A DNA stretch of 64,000 nt. Source: Tolypeutes matacus (Eukaryota; Chordata; Mammalia; Cingulata; Chlamyphoridae). The notes under the pieces were generated by a model. It saw only the letters and a list, made by a program, of their open reading frames with translations. It was not told where the DNA came from and did not search any database. The translations under genes were made by a program, and so were the position numbers. Positions 25,021 to 35,772 of this stretch are shown piece by piece. Position 1 is the first letter of the stretch; each line of letters opens with the position of its first letter. The stretch lies in NCBI GenBank assembly GCA_026826555.1, contig JAKSZT010038899.1, positions 39,948-103,947 on the forward strand. The letters run 5' to 3'.

Positions 25021-26125
25021 ATCTAAGTGGAGAAATAGATGCCTCTGCAATTATAGTGGGGGAGTTTATAGATCATTATCAGCATTATACAGAACATCTT
25101 AAGAGGTTTAATAAAGTAATAGAGACTTGGAAAAATACGTTAGAGGATCTAGACCAAAATAGACATAATTTACAGAATATTGCACAAAAATACAACAGGA
25201 TATACATTCCTCCCAAGTGCACATGGATCATTCTCCAGAATAGACCACATGCTAGATCACAGAACAACACTCAATGAATTCAGAAAGATTGAAATTATAC
25301 AAAGTCATTTTCCTAGTAACAACAGAATGAAGCTGGGAATTATTAAGGGGCAGAGAACCAGACTAGGCACAAAGATATGAAAGTTAACCACCACACTCTT
25401 AGACAATCAATTGGTCAAGGAGGAAATTGCAGAGGAAATCAGTAACAACCTTGGAATGAATGAAAATAAGAATGCAGCAATATCATAACCTATAGGATGC
25501 AGCAAAAGCAGTGCTGAGAAGGAAATTTAGAACAATAAATGTTTATATATTTAAAAGAACAATGAGCTAAAATCAAAGACCTAATTATATCTAGAGGAAG
25601 TAAAAAAAGAATAGCAAACTAATCCCTAAGCAAAAACAAAGAAGGAAATAACAAAGATTAAACAGGACTACATGAAATTGAGGATTACAAAATACTAGAA
25701 AAAATTAACATAACCAAACCTGTTTTTTTGAGAAGATTAATAAAATTGGCAAACCCTTAGCTAGACTAACAAAGAAAAAAGAGAGAAGATGCAAATAAAT
25801 AAAATAAAAAATGGAGATAGGATACCACCACTGATTCCAAAGAAATAGAGTATCATAAGAGGATACATTGAAAATTGTATTGCAAAGAAGATGGATAAGT
25901 TCAATGAAATGGACAAATTTCTAGAAACACACCAGCAACTACAGTGAAGAAAGAAGAAATTGATTAACTCAACACAAGAATCACCAGTAATGAGATTGAG
26001 TTTGTCATCAAAAACCTTCCATCTCAGAAAATCCCAGGACCTGATGGCTTCACAGGTGAATTCTGCCAATCATTTGGAAAGAACTACCACCAATCTTGCT
26101 TAAATGCTTCCAAAATGTAGAAGTG
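25021..26125 (+). mobile_element. L1 ORF2 fragment: endonuclease end to RT start
   Basis: The translation across frames shows the late endonuclease region (IIVGEF, then a run near 25,200 equivalent to the SSAHG..S..DHMLGH motif) and the linker. It ends with the RT start ([20 protein letters not shown] at about 26,005-26,065). There are many stops. It ends abruptly at the GC-rich block. Confidence 0.85.
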
Positions 26126-27140
26126 GAGGATCCGTCGCCACCTGGACACAATGGGACTGGGCCAGAGGGCAATATCCACCACCACCTTGTGCTGACCACA
26201 TCCTGCAAGGCACCGAGTAACTTGGGTGAGAGCTGCTGCTTGGGTGTGGCTTCCTGGCCCTGGGCCTCTGGGGGCTTCCCCTCTCTCTAAGGGGTACCTG
26301 GACTCTGAGGGACCCCAAGGTGTCCCCTACTGTGAGGGGAAGTAGGACTCTGAGAAATCCTGAGGGAACCCTCACTTCTCTGTGGGGAGACCTGGGCTCT
26401 GGGGGACCCCCATTCCCAGAGGAACCCTGAGGGACTCTAGGGGAATGCCAACTCTGAGGGGCCCCCACTCTTAGAGGGGACCCCCAACTCTGATGGGCCT
26501 CCCTCTCTGAGGGACTGTGAAGGGACTTGGACACTGGGGGTCCCCCTCTTGTTGAGGAAGTCTGGTGAGTGCAGGGGCATGGGGTCCCCCTGGAGCTGAG
26601 GAGGGGGGCTGTGTTTTGGGGGCCATGGTGGTGCCTGTGTGCTGCCCTGTTGTGGCAGTAACACCGCTGAGGGCTCCTGGTGTGCAGCGAGGGGCCACTA
26701 TCTAGCATGCAGTGCTGGCGGGCGGTGGAGGAAGTGTCAAGGGCCAGGACACAGCCAGAGCCAGCACACTGGGCTCCTTGTCTCTGGAACCCCTGCTGTG
26801 GCTGAGGTAAGTTTGAGGACCACACTTGGTGGGGGTGGGGTGTGGGTCTTTGGGAACCACCCATAAGCACAGAAACAGGGGGCGAGGGACCTTCCCCTCT
26901 TCTCCATTTCCAAAGGGCCTTCCAGTGCAGCGCTTGAGGCACTCTTGGGGCAAGCGGGGTCCCAGAAAGTTGTGCAAGGTGCCACTGAAGGTCCTTCATG
27001 CCCTCTGAGCTGGGTTGGGAACAGTGCCAGGTAGGGGGTTGTGCGTGGGCTCAGGGCTCGGGGTCCTGCTGGGGGTAGGCTGGGCAAGTGTGCAGGCCTC
27101 TATCAGAATAAGAATGGTGAAGTTTTTCCTTGCGCTTGCA
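26126..27140. repeat. GC-rich block with degenerate tandem repeats
   Basis: About 1 kb of GC-rich sequence with scattered CpGs sits between AT-rich L1 fragments. At about 26,280-26,570, short units of about 18-21 bp ('actctgaggggccccc', 'actcttagaggggaccccc', 'aactctgatgggcctccc') recur in tandem. A 299-codon open frame on the - strand (26,999-26,100) spans the block, but its composition is Pro/Ser/Arg/Gly-rich, follows the repeat, and runs into L1 sequence. I do not call it a gene. The origin is unknown. Confidence 0.65.
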
Positions 27141-27149
27141 GAATTAGTA

Positions 27150-27680
27150 TCCTAAATCTTTGGTATTTTTTTTCAGACATGATAAAATTGTCTATTATAT
27201 GAAAGTTAATTTAGTGAAATTAGATAGGTAAAGGTGCAACCTATTTATGGTTGTACCACCTTTTGTTATCCATGCAACAATTGATAGACTTTCGTATGTT
27301 TTTTTCCCAGTTTTCACTGCCATGACTTTTGCCCATGCCCATTGCATGGACTTCATTTCATTTGTCTTGGATAGATTTAATAGAGTGGAATTAGCAAGAA
27401 TTATGGTAAGTTTATATTTTTAAGAAACTGACAAAATGTTTCCCAAAGTGGCAGCACGATTTTACATTCTCATCAGAAAGGTAAGAGGGCTCCAGGTTTT
27501 CCCCATCTTCTTTAACAGATGGTATTATTTCTTTTGATTTTAGCCATTCTAGTATTTGTATATGATAGCACATAGCAGATTTCAATTTGTATTTCCCTAG
27601 TGATGAAAAGAATTGAACGTTTCTTCTCCAGTGAATGTGTATTCATGCATTTTCCCTGTTTTAAGTGCTGTTTGCCTCCT
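27150..27680 (-). mobile_element. Old antisense L1 fragment
   Basis: Diverged L1 3' ORF2 words on the - strand, for example the reverse complement of 'tttcccaaagtggcagcacgattttacattc' and 'gattttagccattctagta'. No intact frame. Confidence 0.6.
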
Positions 27681-29078
27681 TTTCTTTTTATACAAATCAA
27701 TTTTATTGATACATATGAACAAATCATGCAATTCATCCAAAGTATACAATCAGTGTTATTCAGCACAATCACATAGTTGTGCATTCACCACCTCAATCAT
27801 TAGAGTGTTTTCATTATTTCAATAATAATAAAAAAGAAGAAAACCCATCACCTCTCTGTCTCTCTATGCTTCCCTTGCTGTCCACAGCTCCCATTTTTGG
27901 CTATTCTTGCACAAATACTTTTTTTCCCCCTCTATAAATTGATTTATATTTACACTTTATATAAGTGGAATCATACAGTATGTTAAACAATATATTTAGT
28001 TCATAGTAATGCAATCTTACTGTGTTTGTCCTTTTGTGTCTGGCTTACTTCACTCAGCATACTGTCCTCCAGGTTCATCCATGTTGTCATATGCTTTGCA
28101 ACTTCATTTCTTCTTACAGCTGCATAATATCTCATCTAAATACACTACAGTTTGTTTACCATTCTTCAGTTGATGGACTCCTGGGTTGTCTCTAGCTTTT
28201 GGTAATCATGACTAATGAATACCTCTATGAACATAGGTGTGCAGATGTCTATTCATATCACTGCTAACAGTTCTTCTGGGTAGATACCCTATAGTGATAT
28301 TGCAGGGTCATGTCACAAATCTGTATTCAACTTTTCTCGGAACTGCCAAACAGTCCTCCACAGTGTCTGTACCATTCTGCTTTCCTACCACAGTGAATAA
28401 GTGTTCCTATCTCTCCACATCTTCACCAACATTTGTAGTTCTCTGACTTTTTAATAGTGGCTATTCTGATAGTTTTGAAGTGACATCTCACTGTAGTTTT
28501 GATTTGCATTTCCCTAATCATTAATGATGTCAAACATTTTTTCATGTGTTTTTTTGCCATTTTCATTTCTTCTTTGGACAAATGTCTATTCATGTCTTTT
28601 CCCATTTCTCAATTGCATCATTTTTCATTTTTTGTTGGGTTGTAACATCTCTTTTTATATAATGGATATTAAACCCTTATCGGACATGTGATTTCCAAGT
28701 ATTTTCTCCCATTGAGTCAGCTGTCTTTTCACACTTTTGACAAAGTCTTGTGAGGTGCAAAAGTATTTTAATTTTGAGGTTGTCCCATTCATCTATTTTT
28801 TCTTTTATTTCATGTGTTTTGGGTGTAAGCTCCAAGAAACCACCATGTACCACAAGGTCTTTAAGATGTTTGCCTACATTTTTCTTCTAGTAGTTTTATG
28901 GTCCTTTTATTTTTAGATCTCTAATCCATTTTGAGTTGATTCTTGAATAGGAAGTGAGATAGAAGTCCTTTTTCATTCTTTTGCTTATAGATATCCAGTT
29001 CTCATAACACCATTTGTTGGAGAGACTGTGTTTACCTTCTAACGTGTACTTGGAAGGTTTGTCAAAAACTAGTTGACA
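27681..29078 (-). mobile_element. Antisense L1: 3' UTR and ORF2 C-terminal part
   Basis: On the - strand the ORF2 end (MIREMQIKTTVRCH near 28,530) runs into an L1 3' UTR at lower coordinates. It has a 5' boundary at about 29,078, where a young sense L1 begins. Several stops. Confidence 0.8.
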
Positions 29079-30864
29079 GTAGGGCCAAGACGGCATTAGT
29101 GTAGGAGGGCACACACTGCAAGCTCCCAGAGCAAGGCAGATTGTGAACGGGGTCCTGCCCGGGGGTCTGAACTGTGCATGCGTGGAGTGAGAAGCTTGGG
29201 GCATCTATCTGCGCATATTGGCGGATTGGACGGAATGGTGGAGATTCGTGAGTTTTGAGACTGCCGGTGGAGGTTGGCATGGGCGGCTGAGCCCCGCGGT
29301 TAGGGGAAAAAAAAATTAAATAAAACGGCCATTTGGAGCCGCAGGTGGGGCAAAAAAGTTTATTTTCTGGGGATCTGTCTGCCGGGCGCCCCTTGGACCT
29401 TGTGTGAACAGAACAAACGAGCTAATCAGCACCTGGTGAACCAGAGTGGGGATTTTGGTCAGGAAACGCAGCTGATTTCCCTAGCCACCCAGGGATAAGA
29501 CCTGGGCCGCTGCGGAGCCAGGAAGAAGGGACACATCCCAAAAAAGGGAGGGTTCTGTTGGAAGACAGGGAAGGGTATTTTATATTTTTAGACATCGATC
29601 TGGCTGCCTGCACCACCCCATAGCTTTGGGGAGCAGATAAGCCGACATAAGCAGCATTAGGCTGAGAGCAGATGCTAATCTGCACTCAAACTGATTTACT
29701 GAGCAGCCCGGTGATGCTCGAGCTGGGTGCCAGAAAGGGCGGAATCGGCCATTTTTAGCACTCCTCACTGACTAACATCAGAGCTTCAGCTAACCTGGGG
29801 AGTCCGGAAAGTGGGAAGTGCTTGATTAATTTCCACGGGCCCAGCTACGGTCCCTTCTGTAAGGGGGTTGGTCTAGAGGAGGAATTATTTTGGGTCCTGC
29901 ATTTGGCTAAAAAAATAAAAATTGAAAAAAAAAAGTGAGGTCACCCCAACAAATGAAAAATAAATTCTTTTTTATTTAGTTTAATAGCTAAAAGCTGCTT
30001 CAGGAGCTGCATATAGAACCCTGTGGGGAAATTCATTGATAAACACAAGTAGGCAGGAAGGATCCACATGGACCCTAGGGGAATCATTGACCCCCCTTAG
30101 CAGTGTTTGACTGCTTGCCTGTGTGGATCTTTGGTTTCTCTCTGTTACTTTCTGGTCTATTGCTATTATTTCCTCTTTCCTCCCCCCTTCTTTTTCCTTC
30201 TATTTTTTTTTTAATAGGTGCTGCCAGCTTGTCGCTTCTTTGCTGGGCTTCTTATTCAGTAATTTCCCACTCGATGTATATATTGATTCTGTATTACAAA
30301 CTATCGCTTATCCTTCCTGCATCTTTCTGCCTTCTGTTTTCTGTCGTGGCTCTTAGAGACAACATTTTTTCATAGGCCCACAACTTAAGGGTGTCAATTT
30401 CTATTCCATCTATTTTGTTTTCTTCTTCCTCTTTTTTTTAATTAGTATTAACTTTTTCCTTTCAGACCTTTCTTTACTATTTCTCTCCCTCCTCATAATT
30501 CTAGCCTTCTAAATCACTATATATATATTCCTCAATTTGTTTTCCCAGTCCATTATAGGAACTCCATATTTTTTCCTAGTACTCTACACTGCCTACACAA
30601 GTTAAATATTCGTCTCATTAAGTCTCATTTTGACCCTCTTCTAACTTTTATCAATATTTCTATTATCCTTCTGCCTTCCTTACATCTTTTGATTCATCTG
30701 GCCCTAACATTTTGCCTTCAAGGGAACAAAGAAAGAAGCAAGGAAATAAAATAAGAAGAAAAACTGCCAAAGAGAAAACTTAACTCCCATGCACAACCAA
30801 CAGCTAAATAAAATTCTACAGCATAGAGAAAAGCTAATCAACTGAACAATCCCATCAAGATAAT
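29079..30864 (+). promoter_or_regulatory. L1 5' UTR (internal promoter region)
   Basis: This is the 1.78-kb leader of the young L1. The start carries CCAAGACGGC at about 29,092, one base off the YY1-site form CCAAGATGGC. The first 700 bases are richer in G, C and CpG than the surroundings, as expected of an L1 promoter. The rest is pyrimidine-rich. Activity is inferred from the family only. Confidence 0.65.
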
Positions 30865-31845
30865 ATGATGACAAGAGGGCAACAGAAAAATACAAATGAC
30901 TCTGAGAAACAGGAAAACATGGACCAGACCAATGCACAAAATAAAAATGAGGAGGCAATGCAGTATATCGAACAACTAATCAAAGCTATCCAAACAAATA
31001 TCATGGACAAACTTAAAGAACTGAAGGAAGAGTTTAGGGATATAAAGAAGACACTGGGAGAACATACTGAAGAAATAGCTAAGACACCTAAAAAGGTAAT
31101 GGATATGATGGTGAACAAAGGCACAAGTCAAGAAATGAAAAAGACGCTCGACTCACATGGCAGCAGATTTGAATAGGCAGAGGAGAGAATTAGTGACATG
31201 GAAGACAATACAGTTGAAATCAAAGAGATTGTAGAAAAGATAGAGAAAAAGAGAGAAAAAATACAGCATGTTCTCTGGGAATTAACCGATAATGCAAGAT
31301 GCACAAACATACGCATTATGGGCATACAAGAAGGAGAAGAGAAGGGAAAGGGAACAGAAGGAGTGTTGAAGGAATTTATGGCTGAAAACTTCCCAACTCT
31401 ATTGAAAGAGATGGATGTGCAGATTCAGGAAGCACAGCGCACCCCAAATAATATAAATCCCAACATGCCAACTCCAAGACATATACTTGTCAAAATGTCC
31501 AATGTTCAAGACAAAGAGAAAATACTCAAGGCAGAAAGAGAAAAGAGAATCATCACATACAAGGGAAGCACAATAAGATTAAGTGCTGATTTCTCAGCTG
31601 AAAACATGGAGGTAAGAAGACAGTGGTATGACATAATCAAAACATTAAAACAAAAAACCTTCCAGCCACGAATTCTCTATCCAGCAAAATTGGCATTCAA
31701 AAACTATGGAGAGTTCAAAATATTCACAGATAAACAGCAATTAAGAGAGTATGTCAAGAAGAAACCAGCACTTCAAGAAATACTAAAGGAATCTCTACAA
31801 GTTGAAAGGAAAAAACAAAGGAGAGAGAGTTGGAGGAGAGTTTAA
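30865..31845 (+). pseudogene. L1 ORF1 with one premature stop
   Basis: ORF1p is the L1 RNA-binding trimeric chaperone. The frame is 326 codons plus stop and is open apart from TAG at 31,174-31,176 (codon 104). A CAG-to-TAG transition would explain it, since the next residues are AEERISDMED as in L1 families. A long coiled coil covers about residues 30-140. An RRM-like region with IRIMGIQEGEE (about residues 150-155) and the C-terminal domain (about 235-310, with RILYPAKLAF) follow. Length is close to the usual 330-340. It lies 64 bp before ORF2 on the same transcript. Confidence 0.9.
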
Positions 31846-31909
31846 AAACAACTGAAAAGTCAAAAAGAGAAACAAAACAACATATGACATACATTAACCC
31901 CAAGAAAAA

Positions 31910-33945
31910 ATGACTGAAGTAAGAAATTCGTTACGAGTAATAACACTGAATGTTAATGGATTAAATTCACCAATCAAAAGACACAGATTGGCAGAATGGA
32001 TAAGAAAATATGATCCATCTATATGCTGTCTACAAGAAACCCACATTCGACACTGGGATTCAAGGAGGCTGAAAGTGAATGGCTGAAAAACCATTTTACA
32101 AGCTAACGATAGCCAAAAAAGGGCGGGAATAGCTATTCTAATATCAGACAAAATAGACTTTAAATGCAAAACTATTGTAAGAGACAAAGATGGACACTAC
32201 ATATTAGTAAAAGGAGTAATCTCTCAAGAAGAGAGAACAATCATCAACATTTACGCACCTAATCGAGGTACCTCAAAATACGTGCGGCAAACTCTGGAAA
32301 AACTAAGAGGAGAAATAAATTCTTCTACAATTAGAGCAGAGGACTTCAACACACCACTATCATCATTAGACAGAACATCTGGGCTGAGAATCAATAAAGA
32401 AACTAAGACACTCAACAATACATTAGAAGATATGGACTTAATAGACATATACAGAACACTACACCCAAATACAGTGGGATTTACATTCTTCTCGAGTGCA
32501 CATGGAACATACTCCAAAATGGACCACATGCTACGCCACAAAACAACACTCAATGAATTAAGAAAGATTGAGATTATACAAAGTAATTAATCTGACCACA
32601 ACGGAATTAAGTTGGAAATCAATAAGGGCCAGAGAAACAGGTTAGTCACAAGGATATGGAAGTTATACAACACACTCTTAGACAAACAGTGGGTCAAAGA
32701 GGAAATTTCAAAAGAAATCAGTAACTACCTTGAAATTAATGAAAACAACAACACAACATATCAAAACCTATGGGATGCAGCAAAAACAGTCCTTAGAGGG
32801 AAGTTCTTAGCAATTAATTCATATATTAAAAAAGAAGAAAGAGCTAAAATTGAAGACCTAACTAAACACTTGAAGGAATTGGAAAAACAACAACAAACTA
32901 AACCTAAAGGAAGTAGAAAGCAAGACATAACAAAGATTAGAGAAGAACTAAATGAAATAGAGAATAAGAAAGCACTGGAAACAATAAACAAAACCAAAAC
33001 GTGGTTCTTTGCGAATATCAACAAAATTGACAAACCCTTAGCCAGACTAACAAAGAAAAAGAGAGAACAAATGCAAATACATAAAATAAGGAATGAGCAA
33101 GGTGATATCACTACTGACCCCACAAAAATAAAGAATATCATAACAGGATACTTTGAAAAATTATATGCCAACAAGAATGACAAGTTAGAGGAAATGGGCA
33201 AGTTTCTAGAAACCCAAAAACAGCCGACATTGATGAAAAAAGAAATAGATGAACTCAACATCCCAATTACAAATAAAGAGATAGACTCAGTCATTAAAAA
33301 CCTCCCAAGTAAGAAGAGTCCAGGACCAGACGGCTTCACAGCTGAATTCTACCAAACATTCTGGAAAGAGCTAACACCAATTCTACTTAAGCTCTTCCGA
33401 AAAATAGAAGTAGAAGGAATATAACCTAACTCATTCTATGATGCCAAAATTACCCTAATACAAAAACCAAATAAAGATACCACAAGAAAGGAAAATTATA
33501 GACCAATTTCTCTAATGAACCTAGATGCTAAAATCCTTAACAAAATACTTGCTAATCGCATTCAACAACATATCAAAAGGATTATACACCATGACCAAGT
33601 GGGTTTCATCCCGGGTATTCAAGGATGGTTCAATATAAGAAAATCAATCAATGTAATACACCACATAAACAAACTGAAAGAAAAAAATCACATGATCATC
33701 TCCATAGATGCAGAAAAAGCATTCGACAACTACAGCACTCTTTCCTCATAAAAACACTACAAAAGATAGGAATAGATGGAAACTTTCTGAAAATGATAAA
33801 GGGTATATATGAAAAACCCAAAGCTAACATCATTTTCAACGGTGAAATCCTAAAAGCCTTTCCTCTGAGATCAGGATCAAGACAAGGATGCCCACTATCA
33901 CCACTCCTATTTAACATTGTCTTAGAAGTACTTGCACGAGCACTG
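31910..33945 (+). pseudogene. L1 ORF2, 5' part (endonuclease and RT start)
   Basis: ORF2p supplies the endonuclease and reverse transcriptase of L1. The frame starts at ATG 31,910. The endonuclease keeps TLNVNGLNSP, the catalytic-Glu motif LQETH, a DFNTPLSS motif and a KMDHML motif containing the catalytic Asp-His pair. The RT start [19 protein letters not shown] (about 33,298) and the region up to [17 protein letters not shown] (about 33,885) are clear. Disabling changes are TGA at 32,084, TAA at 32,588, TAA at 33,422, and a one-base loss near 33,730. The catalytic FADD motif, Cys-rich domain and 3' UTR are absent because of the break at 33,945. Confidence 0.9.
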
Positions 33946-33954
33946 AGACTGAAT

Positions 33955-35772
33955 AGAAGGGACTGGTGTACCATGTGCAGGGAGGACTTATTTGAGTCTA
34001 ATTCTGTCACTCTCAGGAGCACAGATTCCAAAATAGAACCCACTGATAAGGCATCAGCCTCTGGGGCTATCCCCCCTTATATAGGAGCAGGGTGTCTCCG
34101 GAGCTCTCAGGAACCCCTCTGTGTGGGGTGATGGGCACTTAGATGTTCTATGAGCTCCTACTGTGGTGTGCATAAGAGTTACCTCTGGGATGACCTCCCG
34201 ACTCTCTTTGAAGTCTCTTAGCCACTTGAACTCATTTGTCTTTACCATTTCCCCCTTTTATTCAAGGTCTTTTTCCAGTTGTGTTGCCAGTTGGCACTTG
34301 GTATTAATCCCTCGTGGCCAGGGAGGCTCATCCCTGGGAGTCATGTCCCATGTTGGGGGGAATGTAATGCAATCATATGCTGAGTTTTGCTTAGAGATAG
34401 GCCACATTTGAGCAACAAGGAGGCTCTCAGGTGGCAACCCTTAGGCACCCCACAACTGCAGGCTAAGTCTCATTTACAAGAGCAAAGATTCACCTATTTT
34501 GACAGGCACTGTCCCTACACTCAGAGGACTATTGCTGCTCCCTTGGAGACTGTGGCAGAGCTCTCCAGAGTAGGAATTCAGATTGCTTCATTTATTGTGT
34601 GATTATCCACCCATCGTGATCATGCCCCATCCCCTGATCCTTTGAATGATTTTGTATAACTTTCATGTATATTCGGATAAACCAATCCCCAGGAAACCCC
34701 CCCAGACCCCCCACAATAATCCCCCACAGTACCCATTGTAACCCTTCTGTGATCCAAATCCTCCATGAACATTTAGTCCATAAAATAATCAAATACACTT
34801 ACTAGGAAAAAGAAACAAGTGTGATAAGTTTACATGCAAGAGACAAATATAAGGGAACACTGGGGGAAAAAAAAGAGAGAGAGAGAGAAGGAAAAAAAAC
34901 AAATTATCAAACAAAGAACAAAACAAAATAAAATATAATTAGTGGATTGGGAAATTCAAAAAATGGGCATAAAAGCAAAGGAAATGCCTTTAATATATAT
35001 ATATATATATATATATATTAATTTTTTTTCCTTTCACTTTTCTTTTTTTTTTTTTCTTCCCTTTATCACTGTGTTTGTTATCAGATGTCTGGTGTGCCAT
35101 GACACCTTCCTCCTCTCAATCCCCGTTGTCTCCCAATTTTTCATTTAATTTTCAAAGAAGTTTTAGGTCACAGCAATGTCACACACGGAGTGCCGGAGAC
35201 TACCAGATACCAAACCACCTCCCCTTCCCCACCCCATATTAACTCCCCCCATTTTTTTTTTGGTTGTTAGCATTGTTATAACTGTTATGCAGCTAGCAAA
35301 ATATAGCAACTAAACATTGTCAGTGATTTACAGTATAGTTTACAATTTAGATGATACAGTTTAATAATTTTGAAGATATTTACCATGACCTGTGTCCATT
35401 ACTGTAAGGTAATGAAAAACCTTCTCCATGACCACCAAACAACCCATTAGATCTTGACTGTTCCCTTCTCCCCAGCCCCCCAGGGCCCGTGATACCCCCC
35501 TCTCCCAACCCATGGAACATCAAGATTCACAGTTACATGCCCTGGGGATTTGAACCTGCCCTTCCTAATCCACCCAATCCCCAGTGCTGCACCACCAAAC
35601 CAAGAAACACCACCACTCATCTGCCCCATTGCCCAACATGCAACCACACTCCATCCCTTTACCATAGATTATGTCCATATGGGTGATGGCTCAAAGCCTG
35701 CTCTTCTCTTACTCTCCTTTGTTAAACTATCTTTCACACAATGGTTCTCAGAGACTTCTCACTTTCCTCAGT
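33955..35772 (-). other. Long L1 3' UTR
   Basis: This stretch follows the ORF2 stop. It includes the G-rich tract (C-runs at 35,215-35,255), a TA repeat at 34,994-35,018 and a roughly 850-bp segment also found at 9,331-9,610. With the terminal part seen only in the copy at 9,600-10,500, the full 3' UTR of this family would exceed 2.5 kb. Confidence 0.7.

Larger units (their letters stand above)
29079..33945 (+). mobile_element. Young L1 with intact 5' end, broken in ORF2
   Basis: The element starts near 29,079 with 'agggccaagacggc', the counterpart of the YY1-like start of L1 5' UTRs. It contains a 1.78-kb 5' UTR (29,079-30,864), ORF1 (30,865-31,845), a 64-bp spacer and ORF2 from 31,910. It stops at 33,945 in the RT palm region, before the FADD motif, where it joins 3' UTR sequence of an oppositely oriented L1. 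Damage is light. Confidence 0.9.

Noticed and set aside
26100..26999. 299-codon open frame on the - strand as a possible new gene
   Set aside because: It follows a GC-rich tandem-repeat block, has Pro/Ser/Arg/Gly-biased low-complexity content, overlaps other open frames on both strands and runs into L1 sequence.
32761..33339. 192-codon frame on the - strand
   Set aside because: It is the antisense shadow of L1 ORF2 on the + strand.
34994..35018. TA repeat as a regulatory or origin-like element
   Set aside because: It is a simple repeat inside the L1 3' UTR and recurs at 236-247 in another copy.
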